A stretch of 37,319 nucleotides of DNA from Pseudomonadota bacterium (GTDB lineage Bacteria > Pseudomonadota > Alphaproteobacteria > Rhizobiales > Beijerinckiaceae): assembly GCA_023386155.1 (NCBI GenBank), contig JAEWKH010000067.1:1-37319 (forward strand). Reading direction: 5' to 3'. A program made the position numbers and the translations under genes. Below are positions 1-8,387 of this stretch, in pieces. The notes beneath the pieces are model-generated. The model was not told the origin of the DNA, ran no database searches, and saw only the letters and a program-made list of their open reading frames with translations. Position 1 is the first letter of the stretch; the number at the start of each line of letters is the position of its first letter.

Positions 1-1015
1 TACGGGCCGAATAGGCCAGCAGCACCGGAGCTTCGTAGCCCGGGACGAGACGCTTGTAGGAGTTCGTCGACGGGTTGGTGAAGGCGTTGAGCGCCTTGGC
101 GTGCTTGATGATGCCGCCGATGTACCACAGGCATTCCTGGCTGAGGTCGGCATACTTGTTGCCGGCGAAGAGGGGCTTGCCGCCCTTCCACAGCGACTGG
201 TGCACGTGCATGCCCGAGCCGTTGTCGCCGTAGACCGGCTTCGGCATGAAGGTGGCCGTCTTGCCGTAGGACTGGGCGACGTTGTGGATGCAGTACTTGT
301 AGATCTGCATCTCGTCGGCGGTGCGGACCAGGGTGTTGAACTTGGTGCCGAGCTCGTGCTGGGCGGAAGCCACCTCGTGGTGGTGCTTCTCGACGGTGAC
401 GCCCATGGCCTTCATGGCAGCCAGCATCTCGCCGCGCATGTCCTGGGCGGAATCGAGCGGGGGAACCGGGAAGTAGCCGGCCTTGGTCTGGATGCGGTGG
501 CCCAGGTTGCCGCCCTCGTAGGGCGTGTCGCCGTTGATCGGCAGCTCGGAGGAGTCGAGCTTGAAGCCGGTGTTGTAGGGATCGGCCATGAACTTCACGT
601 CGTCGAACACGAAGAACTCGGCCTCGGGGCCGACATAGACCGTGTCGGCGATGCCGGTGGACTGCAGGAACGCCTCGGCCTTCTTGGCGATGCCGCGCGG
701 GTCGCGGTTATAGGGCTCGCCGGTCGCGGGCTCGAGGATGTCGCAGTTGATGACCAGGGTGGACGCCGAGAAGAACGGGTCCATCTGAGCCGTCGTCGGG
801 TCGGGCATGAGGGTCATGTCGGATTCGTTGATCGCCTTCCAGCCGGCGATGGACGAGCCGTCGAACATGATGCCGTCGGCGAACATGTCTTCGTCGACCA
901 TCGAGACGTCGAAGGTCACGTGCTGCCACTTGCCGCGCGGGTCGGTGAAACGGAAGTCGACGTATTGGACGTCGTTATCTTTGATCGCCTTGAGCACATC
1001 CTTGGCGGTCTGCAT
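1..1015 (-). CDS. glnA: Glutamine synthetase type I (5' part, cut by window edge)
   Basis: It makes glutamine from glutamate, ammonia and ATP in the cytoplasm. About 338 N-terminal residues are visible, starting MQTAKDVLKAIKDNDVQYVD. Seen: the conserved DGIMFDGSSIAGW latch region, the metal-binding VGPEAEFFVFDD segment, KHHHEVASAQHELG, and GSGMHVHQSLWKGGKPLF. The ATP-site end and the adenylylation tyrosine lie beyond the window; the family is about 470 residues. The start is the ATG at 1015, with a purine-rich AGAAGAGGA about 10 bases upstream. glnB lies 71 bases upstream on the same strand, so a glnB-glnA operon is likely. That order is usual in alphaproteobacteria and fits control by nitrogen status. 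No clear NtrC or sigma-54 site was found upstream of glnB. Confidence 0.97.
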   Translation of the reverse strand, partial: MQTAKDVLKAIKDNDVQYVDFRFTDPRGKWQHVTFDVSMVDEDMFADGIMFDGSSIAGWKAINESDMTLMPDPTTAQMDPFFSASTLVINCDILEPATGEPYNRDPRGIAKKAEAFLQSTGIADTVYVGPEAEFFVFDDVKFMADPYNTGFKLDSSELPINGDTPYEGGNLGHRIQTKAGYFPVPPLDSAQDMRGEMLAAMKAMGVTVEKHHHEVASAQHELGTKFNTLVRTADEMQIYKYCIHNVAQSYGKTATFMPKPVYGDNGSGMHVHQSLWKGGKPLFAGNKYADLSQECLWYIGGIIKHAKALNAFTNPSTNSYKRLVPGYEAPVLLAYSAR

Positions 1016-1086
1016 GATCGTCTGGTCCTCTTCTGCCCTTTTAGGATTATCCTTGGCCCTCTGGGCCTCGGCTTGGGAAAGCGAGC

Positions 1087-1425
1087 TTAGATCGCGTCGG
1101 ATCCGGTCTCGCCCGTGCGGATGCGAACGGCCTCTTCGACCGTCGAAACGAAAATCTTGCCGTCGCCGATGCGTCCGGTCTGCGCGGCCTTGCGAATGGC
1201 CTCGATGGCGCTCTCGGCCATATCGTCGTTCAGGACGATTTCGAGCTTCACCTTCGGCAGGAAGTCGACGACGTATTCCGCGCCGCGATAGAGCTCGGTA
1301 TGGCCTTTCTGGCGGCCGAAGCCTTTCGCCTCGATCACGGTAATGCCCTGGAGGCCTACTTCCTGGAGAGCTTCTTTGACTTCATCGAGCTTGAAGGGCT
1401 TGATGATGGCTTCGATCTTCTTCAT
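1087..1425 (-). CDS. glnB: Nitrogen regulatory protein PII
   Basis: PII is a cytoplasmic trimeric signal protein. It senses 2-oxoglutarate and ATP/ADP and controls glutamine synthetase adenylylation and NtrB/NtrC. The product is 112 residues, the normal length. It begins MKKIEAIIKPFKLDEVKEAL and has the T-loop with Tyr51 (ELYRGAEYVVDF), the residue uridylylated by GlnD in this family. The C-terminal B and C loop segments TGRIGDGKIFV and VRIRTGE are intact. The frame stays open 16 codons further upstream, but family alignment fixes the start at the ATG at 1425. It precedes glnA in the same direction. The T-loop and position beside glnA favour GlnB over GlnK, and no amtB is present. Confidence 0.97.
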   Translation of the reverse strand: MKKIEAIIKPFKLDEVKEALQEVGLQGITVIEAKGFGRQKGHTELYRGAEYVVDFLPKVKLEIVLNDDMAESAIEAIRKAAQTGRIGDGKIFVSTVEEAVRIRTGETGSDAI

Positions 1426-1603
1426 CCCGGTCAACCGTTTCGTTCGAGGTTTTGCCGCTTTTAGCACCAGCACGAGGCGCCTTCCATGCGATCATCGATT
1501 CAAGGGCGGCCATTTTGCCGAGTTGATGAGCATATTATGATCAAAGTTTGTGCAGTTGCGGAAAAGCTCGCCAAAACCTCGAAATCGAGTCCATTTTGGT
1601 CCC

Positions 1604-3091
1604 ATGACAGCCCCTGAACTCGTCCTGACCCCCTCCGAAATGAAGCGAGCCGACCTGGAAGCCATCGCGAGAGGCATTCCGGGCATCGAGCTCATGAGGC
1701 GCGCCGGGCGTTCCGTGGCCGATTCTGCCGAAAAATTAGCCTCTAAGGGGAGCAGGATCGTCATCGTGGCGGGACCGGGCCAGAACGGAGGCGACGGCTT
1801 CGTGGCGGCTGCCCTGCTTGCCGAGCGGGGCTACCGGGTGAGCCTCGGCCTGCTGGGGGATCCGAGCCGGCTGACGGGGGATGCCGCCGAAGCGGCACAG
1901 GACTGGAAGGGGGAGGTCGGCCGGGCCGAGGATGCTCCTTTCAGGGAGGCGGACCTCATCGTCGATGCGCTCTTCGGTACCGGCCTGTCCCGCGACCTCG
2001 ACGGCGCGGCGCGGCATGTGGTCGACCGGATGAACGGTTCGGGTTGTCCGATCCTGGCCGTGGATCTCCCTTCCGGCATCGACGGCGATACCGGCGAGGT
2101 GCGGGGCATCGCGGTCAAGGCCACCCGCACGGTGACCTTCGCGGCCCGCAAGCCCTGCCATCTCCTGATGCCGGGGCGGGCCTTCAGCGGGCCCGTCGAT
2201 GTGGCGGATATCGGAATCGGACGGGAGATCCTCGCGGCCGAGGGCGGGAGGCTCTTCGCCAACGATCCGGCCCTCTGGCTGCATGCCCTGCCGAGGCCCG
2301 GGCTCTCCTCCCACAAGTACGAGCGCGGCCACACCCTCGTGGCCTCCGGGGGCGCGACCCGGACCGGGGCGGCCCGGCTGGCGGCTCGGGCCGCCCTCAG
2401 GATCGGCTCCGGCCTCGTCACGGTGGCCTCGCCGCCGGAGGCGATCGGGGTCAATGCCGCCCACCTGACGGCCATCATGCTGAAGGGCTGCGACGGTCCC
2501 GAGGGGCTGCACAACATTCTCCAGGATCCGCGCTTCAATGCCCTCGTCCTCGGGCCCGCCCTCGGGGTCCATGCGGGCACCCGGGCCATGGTGGCCGTCG
2601 CCGTCCAGGCGAGGCGGAACCTCGTCCTGGATGCCGATGCGCTGACCTCCTTCGAGGGATTGGCATCGGAGCTCCATGGCGCCTTCCGGCACACCCCGAC
2701 GGTGCTCACGCCCCATGACGGCGAGTTCAGCCGCCTGTTCAAGGATCACCCGGACATCCTTGATCCGGCGTCGAAAATCGAGCGTGCCCGACGCGCGTCG
2801 GCTTACACGGGAGCCGTGGTGCTGCTGAAGGGACCCGATACCGTGATCGCCGCTCCCGACGGCCGGGTGGCCATCAACGAGAACGGGACACCCTATCTCG
2901 CGACGGCCGGTTCGGGTGACACGCTCTGCGGTCTCATCGCGGGACTGATGGCCCAGGCCGTGCCGGCCTTCGAGGCGGCCTGCGCCGGGGCCTGGATCCA
3001 TGCCGAGGCCGGTGCCGGCTTCGGTCCGGGGCTGATCTCGGAGGACCTGGCCGATTTGGTGCCGGGCGTATTGCGGACCCTTCTCAGGTAA
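1604..3091 (+). CDS. nnrD: Bifunctional NAD(P)H-hydrate epimerase / ADP-dependent NAD(P)HX dehydratase
   Basis: This metabolite-repair enzyme epimerises damaged NAD(P)H hydrates and dehydrates them back to NAD(P)H, using ADP in the bacterial form. The 495-residue product has an N-terminal YjeF/NnrE domain (about 1-210, with AGPGQNGGDGFVAA at 56-69 and VDLPSGIDGDTGEV) followed by a ribokinase-like NnrD domain (about 225-490). The NnrD active-site segment near 430 reads ATAGSGDTLCGLIAGL, a mild variant of the usual GGTGD motif. The two domains are fused, as in E. coli YjeF. An in-frame GTG lies at 1550, but the ATG at 1604 matches where the family starts. The gene diverges from glnB. Its stop overlaps the end of the convergent oxidase gene by 8 bases. 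Confidence 0.94.
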   Translation: MTAPELVLTPSEMKRADLEAIARGIPGIELMRRAGRSVADSAEKLASKGSRIVIVAGPGQNGGDGFVAAALLAERGYRVSLGLLGDPSRLTGDAAEAAQDWKGEVGRAEDAPFREADLIVDALFGTGLSRDLDGAARHVVDRMNGSGCPILAVDLPSGIDGDTGEVRGIAVKATRTVTFAARKPCHLLMPGRAFSGPVDVADIGIGREILAAEGGRLFANDPALWLHALPRPGLSSHKYERGHTLVASGGATRTGAARLAARAALRIGSGLVTVASPPEAIGVNAAHLTAIMLKGCDGPEGLHNILQDPRFNALVLGPALGVHAGTRAMVAVAVQARRNLVLDADALTSFEGLASELHGAFRHTPTVLTPHDGEFSRLFKDHPDILDPASKIERARRASAYTGAVVLLKGPDTVIAAPDGRVAINENGTPYLATAGSGDTLCGLIAGLMAQAVPAFEAACAGAWIHAEAGAGFGPGLISEDLADLVPGVLRTLLR

Positions 3092-4421
3092 CCTCGATCC
3101 AGGTCCACAGGCCCGCGTCGAACCGTTCCATGACGGTGGAGGCGAGAAGCCATCGTCCGGGGTTGTCGGCCAAGAAGGCGATGCGGACGGTTCTGCTCTC
3201 CGGAACCTGCACCGTGTCCAGCCAATAGGGTTCCCATCCGTCGTCGAGCGCATGCAGCAGCCGGAAGGAATGACCGTGCAGGTGGATGGGCTGGACGAAG
3301 GCGGTCCGGTTCGTGAGCGCCAGCACAACCGGGGTGCCGCGCTTGACCTTCACCAGAGGCGGCCCCGACGGGCTGCCCGCTGCGCCGTTGATGGCCCAGG
3401 GCGCAGCGGGAGCTTTGGGGTCGCCCGTGATCACGACATCCTTGCGGCTGGCGTTCTGGAGCTTGATGGCGTCGGGGAGCCTCGGGTTGGGCGCCAGGGG
3501 GCCGATGGCCGGGAGCTCGGGACGCGTTGCTCCTGCGGTGACGATCTCGATGAGGGGCATCCCGTCTCCGATCAGGGCCGTCACGGCGCCGGCCGCACCC
3601 GGCTCCGCGGGCAGGTCGACCAGCAGATCGTAACGGGTGCCGGGCGCGAAGGGCAGAGAGGCCCTCAGGGGCTCGAAGGAGCTGGTCGGCTGCCCGTCGA
3701 TGGCGATGACAGAGGCTTTCATGCCGTCGAAGCGCAGGCGCATGGTCCGGGCGTTGCAGGCATTGGCGAGCCGCAGGCGCAGGCGCCCGCCGGGCGCGGC
3801 CTCGATTCGATGCGGCGTCCCCTGACCGTTGACGCTGAGCCAGCTTCCAAGCCGCCCGGCAGGTGCGGCATCGGCGGGCCTGTCGAAGGGCGCGAGGGAG
3901 CCATCGTCGTTCAGGCGCCAGTCGTCCACCATCAGGGCGACATCCTGGTCGACCTGGGGCGGATCGGGCTCCTCCACGATCAGAAAGCCCGAGAGGCCGC
4001 GCTCCAGCGGCTCGGCGCTGCCGCCGAGCACGCAGGGGCGGATCAGGAAGGTGCCGGGATCGGGCGGGGTGAAGCGGTACTCATGGCTTTTCCCAGCGGC
4101 CACGGGATCCTGGGTCAGGCCGCCGACCCCGTCCATGGCGTTCGGCCCCCGCACCCCATGGAAGTGAAGCGACAGGGGCAGGGCGGTCTCGTTCTGCAGT
4201 TTCAGGCGAAGCTCCGCCCCGTGCCTGATGCGCAGGGCAGGGCTCAAGGTCCCGTCGAACGTCCAGATGTCGGCCTCGGCGGCGTCGGGGCGAAGCTTCA
4301 TCGGCCTAGGCTTGGCCGTCAGGACCTGGCCGGAGCCGTCCGGGAGCTGGGCCCGCCCTTCCCGTGACAGGGCGACAAGGGGCGTGGCGAGACCGGCGGT
4401 GACGGCGCGGCGGGTGATCAT
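3084..4421 (-). CDS. Multicopper-oxidase-family protein with degenerate copper sites
   Basis: A 445-residue protein with an N-terminal Tat-like signal (MITRRAVTAGLATPLVALS, twin arginine at 4-5) and three cupredoxin-like domains, so probably periplasmic. Two of the four classical copper motifs are visible: HFHG at 86-89 and HLHGHSF at 380-386. The second is replaced: where laccases have a WYHSH-like motif, this one has GTFLIRPC (123-130). The fourth, normally HCHxxxH before a GM, reads ASTVMERFDAGL (427-438). It therefore keeps five ligand-type histidines and lacks the T1 cysteine. A normal laccase reaction looks unlikely; a structural role (as in FtsP/SufI) or partial metal binding is possible. 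It converges on nnrD. Confidence 0.85.
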   Translation of the reverse strand: MITRRAVTAGLATPLVALSREGRAQLPDGSGQVLTAKPRPMKLRPDAAEADIWTFDGTLSPALRIRHGAELRLKLQNETALPLSLHFHGVRGPNAMDGVGGLTQDPVAAGKSHEYRFTPPDPGTFLIRPCVLGGSAEPLERGLSGFLIVEEPDPPQVDQDVALMVDDWRLNDDGSLAPFDRPADAAPAGRLGSWLSVNGQGTPHRIEAAPGGRLRLRLANACNARTMRLRFDGMKASVIAIDGQPTSSFEPLRASLPFAPGTRYDLLVDLPAEPGAAGAVTALIGDGMPLIEIVTAGATRPELPAIGPLAPNPRLPDAIKLQNASRKDVVITGDPKAPAAPWAINGAAGSPSGPPLVKVKRGTPVVLALTNRTAFVQPIHLHGHSFRLLHALDDGWEPYWLDTVQVPESRTVRIAFLADNPGRWLLASTVMERFDAGLWTWIEVT

Positions 4422-4518
4422 GGAGGCGGTCTCGTCTCAATGCGGGGCGGGGAGCATCGATACACACTTGAACGTGAACGGCCAAGTTTGGTTGCCATTC
4501 GGCCGCACACGAACTTTT

Positions 4519-4549
4519 TTGATGCACTGTCTTTTAACCGTGCTATAGA
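4519..4549 (+). promoter_or_regulatory. Possible sigma-70 promoter for tRNA-Leu (and tig)
   Basis: TTGATG (4519-4524) and TATAGA (4544-4549) are 19 bases apart and sit 44 bases upstream of the mature tRNA-Leu. The -10 match is good; the spacing is long. It is placed by eye only. Confidence 0.4.
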
Positions 4550-4592
4550 GCCGCGTCCCGGAAGAGGGGTGCGCCTCGCGCGCCGCTCCCGC

Positions 4593-4677
4593 GCGGGCGT
4601 GGCGGAATTGGTAGACGCACTGGATTTAGGTTCCAGCGACGAAAGTTGTGGGGGTTCGAGTCCCTCCGCCCGCACCA
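4593..4677 (+). tRNA. tRNA-Leu (anticodon TAG)
   Basis: An 85-base class II tRNA with acceptor stem GCGGGCG/CGCCCGC, a D arm GGCGGAATTGGTAGACGC, anticodon TAG at 4627-4629 in the loop TTTAGGT, a long variable arm, a T arm GGGTTCGAGTCCC and an encoded CCA at 4675-4677. No T-rich terminator separates it from tig 112 bases downstream. A hairpin CCAATCC/GGATTGG (4675-4693) uses the CCA end and may matter for 3' processing. Confidence 0.97.
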
Positions 4678-4789
4678 ATCCCGTCAGGATTGGGTTCCGG
4701 AGGCTCCGAGCGGCCTGGTTGGCGGCATCGCGCCGCATCGGCCGGAACCTGGATTTCAGATTTTCGAGTGGATGAAGGCGAATAGTACC

Positions 4790-6187
4790 ATGCAGGTGAC
4801 GGAAACACTGTCCCAAGGCTTGAAGCGAGAGTTCAAGGTCGTGCTCCCGGCCACCGAGTTGGAGGAGCGCCTGAACAGCGAACTGGCAACCCTCAAGGAT
4901 CGCGTGCGGATCAACGGATTCCGCCCCGGCAAGGTGCCGGTGGGACATCTGCGCAAGGTCTATGGCCGCTCCGTCATGGCGGACGTGCTGCAGAACGCCG
5001 TCAACGAGGCCAATCGCAAGATCGTCGAGGAGAACAACCTGAAGCTCGCCAACGAGCCGCAGATCCAGTTCCCCGAAAGCCAGGAAGAGGTCGAGAAGGC
5101 CATGGAGGCCAAGGGCGACCTGGCCTACACCGTCGCCCTCGAGGTCCTGCCGGTCTTCGAGCTGGCCGACCTGTCCGACGTGGCGGTGAAGAAGCCGGTT
5201 GCCGAGGTCACCGATTCCGAGATCAGCGAATCGCTCGAGCGGATGGCCAAGCAGAACCGCACCTTCGACACGAAGGAAGGCGCTGCGGCCGAGGGCGACC
5301 GGGTCGTGGTGGACTTCGTGGGCCGCATCGACGGTAGCGAGTTCGAGGGCGGCAAGGGTGAGGACATCCGCGTCGAGCTCGGCTCGAACACCTTCATCCC
5401 GGGCTTCGAGGACCAGCTCCTCGGCCTCAAGGCCGGCGACACCAAGCTCGTGAAGGTCACCTTCCCGGTGAACTACATGGCGGCTCATCTGGCCGGCAAG
5501 GATGCCGAGTTCGACGTGACCGTGAAGGAGGTCGAGGCTCCCGGCGAGCTGAAGATCGACGACGAGATGGCCAAGGGCTTCGGCATGGAATCCCTGGACA
5601 AGCTCAAGGACGCGATCCGGGACGCCATCAAGCGCGATTTCGACGCCCAGTCCCGCCGCAAGGTGAAGAAAGAGCTGCTTGATTCCCTCGATGCGAAGTA
5701 CAGCTTCGAGCTGCCGCCGACCCTGGTCGAGCAGGAGTTCGCCGCCGTGTGGTCGCAGGTCGTCGGCGATATGAAGTCGAACAACCGGACTTTCGAGGAC
5801 GAGGACACCACCGAAGAGGAAGCCAAGGCCGAGTACCGGAAGATTGCGGAGCGTCGCGTTCGCCTCGGACTGGTCCTTGCGCAGATCGGTGAGAAGTCCG
5901 ATATCAAGATCTCCGACGACGAGGTGACTCAGGCCCTCATCGAGCGGGTCCGTCAGTACCCCGGCCAGGAACGGCAGGTTTGGGAGTTCTACCAGAAGAA
6001 CCCGCAGGCCCTCGCTGAAATCCGGGCTCCTCTCTTCGAGGAGAAGGTCGTCGACCAGATCCTGTCCCAGGTGAAGGTGGACGAGGAGACCGTCTCCAAG
6101 GAAGCGCTCTTCAGCGACGAGGACGAGGAGACCGAATCCGAGTCGAAGGCCGCCAAGGGCGGAAAGAAAGCCGGCAAGGGCGAGTAA
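4790..6187 (+). CDS. tig: Trigger factor
   Basis: A ribosome-bound chaperone and peptidyl-prolyl isomerase that meets nascent chains at the exit tunnel. The product has 465 residues. The N-terminal domain carries the ribosome-docking signature GFRPGKVP at 43-50. An FKBP-type domain follows (about 155-245, with DRVVVDFVGRIDGSEFEGG and FIPGFEDQLLGLKAGD), then the long helical C-terminal domain. The tail is acidic then lysine-rich. The ATG at 4790 (MQVTETLSQGLKREFKV) is the family start; the frame is open further upstream only because it runs through tRNA-Leu. It heads the tig-clpP-clpX-lon block, an order seen in many proteobacteria, and may be co-transcribed with tRNA-Leu. Confidence 0.97.
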   Translation: MQVTETLSQGLKREFKVVLPATELEERLNSELATLKDRVRINGFRPGKVPVGHLRKVYGRSVMADVLQNAVNEANRKIVEENNLKLANEPQIQFPESQEEVEKAMEAKGDLAYTVALEVLPVFELADLSDVAVKKPVAEVTDSEISESLERMAKQNRTFDTKEGAAAEGDRVVVDFVGRIDGSEFEGGKGEDIRVELGSNTFIPGFEDQLLGLKAGDTKLVKVTFPVNYMAAHLAGKDAEFDVTVKEVEAPGELKIDDEMAKGFGMESLDKLKDAIRDAIKRDFDAQSRRKVKKELLDSLDAKYSFELPPTLVEQEFAAVWSQVVGDMKSNNRTFEDEDTTEEEAKAEYRKIAERRVRLGLVLAQIGEKSDIKISDDEVTQALIERVRQYPGQERQVWEFYQKNPQALAEIRAPLFEEKVVDQILSQVKVDEETVSKEALFSDEDEETESESKAAKGGKKAGKGE

Positions 6188-6224
6188 CGCTCCCTTAAGC
6201 GTCTCGTTGCTTGCTTGAATTGCA

Positions 6225-6246
6225 CGGCCGCGAATCTGCGCGGCCG
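6225..6246 (+). promoter_or_regulatory. GC-rich hairpin in the clpP leader
   Basis: CGGCCGCG (6225-6232) pairs perfectly with CGCGGCCG (6239-6246) around a 6-base loop. No T-tract follows, so it is not a classical terminator. It ends 5 bases before the clpP Shine-Dalgarno GGAG (6251-6254). A CTTGAAT at 6214-6220 resembles a heat-shock -35 box, but no convincing -10 follows. Confidence 0.35.
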
Positions 6247-6264
6247 AATTGGAGCAGTGAGACA

Positions 6265-6897
6265 ATGAGAGATCCGGTAGCGCTCTACAACAATACGCTC
6301 GTCCCGATGGTGGTTGAGCAGTCGAACCGCGGCGAGCGCGCATTCGACATCTATTCGCGTCTTCTGCGCGAACGGATTATCTTCCTCACGGGCCCAGTCG
6401 AAGATTACTCGGCCTCGCTGATCGTGGCACAGCTCCTGTTCCTCGAGGCCGAGAACCCCAAGAAGGAAATCTCCTTCTATATCAACTCGCCCGGCGGCGT
6501 CGTGACCTCTGGCCTGTCGATCTACGACACCATGCAGTTCATCCGCTGCCCGGTCTCGACCCTCTGCGTCGGCCAGGCGGCCTCCATGGGCTCCCTCCTG
6601 CTGACGGCCGGCGAGAAGGGCATGCGCTTCGCCCTCCCGAACGCCCGCATCATGGTCCACCAGCCCTCCGGCGGCTACCAGGGCCAGGTCACGGACATCA
6701 TGATCCACGCCCGCGAGAGCGAGGCCCTCAAGCGCCGGCTGAACGAGATCTATGTCGGCCATACGGGCCGCAACTACGAAGAGATCGAGCGGGCCCTGGA
6801 GCGCGACAACTTCATGACCGCCCAGGCGGCCCTGGAATTCGGGCTCATCGACCAGGTGATCGAGAAGCGTCCCGAGCCGGCCGCCACCCCGGCGTAA
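6265..6897 (+). CDS. clpP: ATP-dependent Clp protease proteolytic subunit
   Basis: The barrel-shaped serine peptidase of the ClpXP and ClpAP machines. It is 210 residues long, which is typical. The catalytic triad is visible as Ser107 (GQAASMGS), His132 (RIMVHQPSGG) and Asp181 (RALERDNFM). The oxyanion segment NSPGGVVTSG is at 74-83. The start at 6265 (MRDPVALYNNTLVPMVVEQ) has GGAG 10 bases upstream. Upstream in-frame codons would extend into the leader hairpin and do not look like family sequence. A terminator follows at once (6906-6940), so clpX probably has its own promoter in the 221-base gap. Confidence 0.98.
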   Translation: MRDPVALYNNTLVPMVVEQSNRGERAFDIYSRLLRERIIFLTGPVEDYSASLIVAQLLFLEAENPKKEISFYINSPGGVVTSGLSIYDTMQFIRCPVSTLCVGQAASMGSLLLTAGEKGMRFALPNARIMVHQPSGGYQGQVTDIMIHARESEALKRRLNEIYVGHTGRNYEEIERALERDNFMTAQAALEFGLIDQVIEKRPEPAATPA

Positions 6898-6905
6898 CCC
6901 TTAAA

Positions 6906-6940
6906 ACCTGGGGACAAAATTCCCCCAGGTGCGTCTTTTT
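6906..6940 (+). terminator. Rho-independent terminator after clpP
   Basis: ACCTGGGG (6906-6913) pairs with CCCCAGGT (6923-6930) around a 9-base loop and is followed by GCGTCTTTTT. It begins 8 bases after the clpP stop. Confidence 0.85.
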
Positions 6941-7118
6941 GCCGAGTAATCCCGTTTCTATTGATCAGGCGGCCTCCGCATGATTGCATGTGGATTCGGG
7001 AGAGAGGCGATTTGGGCGTTCAATTGTTAGCGATGGAAGATTTTATTAGGTCCGTCGCCTATAACTTAGGAGTGTTGGGTCGGCAGAGGCTGGCCCGGCA
7101 CGGATTGGAGATGTGATA

Positions 7119-8387
7119 ATGACCAAGGCTGGCGGCAACGACTCCAAGAGTACGCTGTACTGCTCCTTCTGCGGCAAGAGCCAGCATGAGGTTCGCAAGC
7201 TGATCGCTGGCCCGACGGTTTTCATCTGCGATGAATGCGTCGAGCTGTGCATGGACATCATCCGCGAGGAGTCGAAATCGTCTCTCGTGAAGTCCCGCGA
7301 CGGTGTGCCTACCCCTAAGGAAATCAGCCGCGTTCTGGACGACTACGTGATCGGCCAGGAGCACGCCAAGAAGGTGCTCTCGGTGGCGGTCCACAACCAT
7401 TACAAGCGCCTTGCCCATGCGACCAAGCACAATGACGTCGAGCTGGCCAAGTCGAACATCCTGCTGATCGGGCCCACGGGCTCGGGCAAGACCCTGCTCG
7501 CGCAGACCCTGGCCCGGATCCTGGACGTGCCCTTCACCATGGCGGACGCCACGACCCTGACCGAGGCCGGCTATGTCGGCGAGGATGTTGAGAATATCAT
7601 CCTCAAGCTGCTCCAGGCCTCCGACTACAACGTCGAGCGGGCGCAGCGTGGCATCGTCTATATCGACGAGATCGACAAGATTTCCCGCAAGTCCGACAAC
7701 CCGTCCATCACCCGGGACGTGTCGGGCGAGGGCGTGCAGCAGGCACTCCTGAAGATCATGGAGGGCACCGTCGCCTCCGTGCCTCCCCAGGGTGGCCGCA
7801 AGCATCCGCAGCAGGAATTCCTGCAGGTCGACACCACGAACATCCTGTTCATCTGCGGCGGCGCCTTCGCCGGCCTGGAGCGGATCATCTCCGGCCGCGG
7901 CAAGGGCACGTCGATCGGCTTCGGAGCCATGGTCCAAGCCCCGGACGATCGCCGGACGGGCGAGATCTTCCGTTCCGTCGAGCCCGAGGACCTGCTGAAG
8001 TTCGGCCTCATTCCCGAGTTCGTCGGCCGTCTGCCGGTCCTGGCGACCCTGGAGGACCTCGACGAGGACGCCCTCAAGAAGATCCTGCAGGAGCCCAAGA
8101 ACGCCCTGGTGAAGCAGTACCAGCGCCTCTTCGAGATGGAGAACGTGACCCTGACCTTCCAGGACGAGGCCCTCTCCATGATCGCCCGCAAGGCGATCGA
8201 GCGGAAGACCGGCGCCCGCGGCCTGCGCTCCATCATGGAGGGCATCCTGCTGGAGACCATGTACGACCTGCCGGGCCTGGATTCCGTCGAGCAGGTGGTG
8301 ATCGGTCCCGAGGTGGTCGAGGGCAAGGCCAAGCCGCTCTTCATCCATGGCGAGCGCAACGACCAAGCCGCCAGCGCCAGCGCCTAG
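7119..8387 (+). CDS. clpX: ATP-dependent Clp protease ATP-binding subunit ClpX
   Basis: A hexameric AAA+ unfoldase that feeds substrates to ClpP. The 422-residue product has the N-terminal zinc-binding domain (Cys15, Cys18, Cys37, Cys40), Walker A GPTGSGKT at 118-125, Walker B (IVYIDEIDK), the GYVGED pore loop, the IGF loop that docks on ClpP (within GTSIGFGA), and the C-terminal small domain. The ATG at 7119 (MTKAGGND) is preferred to a GTG two codons earlier. It lies between clpP and lon, with 231 bases before lon. No T-tailed terminator is visible after it. Confidence 0.98.
   Translation: MTKAGGNDSKSTLYCSFCGKSQHEVRKLIAGPTVFICDECVELCMDIIREESKSSLVKSRDGVPTPKEISRVLDDYVIGQEHAKKVLSVAVHNHYKRLAHATKHNDVELAKSNILLIGPTGSGKTLLAQTLARILDVPFTMADATTLTEAGYVGEDVENIILKLLQASDYNVERAQRGIVYIDEIDKISRKSDNPSITRDVSGEGVQQALLKIMEGTVASVPPQGGRKHPQQEFLQVDTTNILFICGGAFAGLERIISGRGKGTSIGFGAMVQAPDDRRTGEIFRSVEPEDLLKFGLIPEFVGRLPVLATLEDLDEDALKKILQEPKNALVKQYQRLFEMENVTLTFQDEALSMIARKAIERKTGARGLRSIMEGILLETMYDLPGLDSVEQVVIGPEVVEGKAKPLFIHGERNDQAASASA

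Noticed and set aside
101..1090. Plus-strand open frame of 329 codons
   Set aside because: Antisense to glnA, which has intact motifs in the other direction.
1426..1603. Sigma-54 or NtrC site upstream of glnB
   Set aside because: No GG/GC pair with the needed spacing and no convincing NtrC palindrome was found on the minus strand.
3252..4367. Plus-strand open frame of 371 codons across the oxidase-like gene
   Set aside because: Shadow frame; the minus-strand frame has cupredoxin motifs and a signal peptide.
4418..6343. Open frame of 641 codons on the minus strand
   Set aside because: It is the antisense of tig and tRNA-Leu. Part of its translation (AEGLEPPQL) is the well-known false peptide produced by reading tRNA genes backwards.
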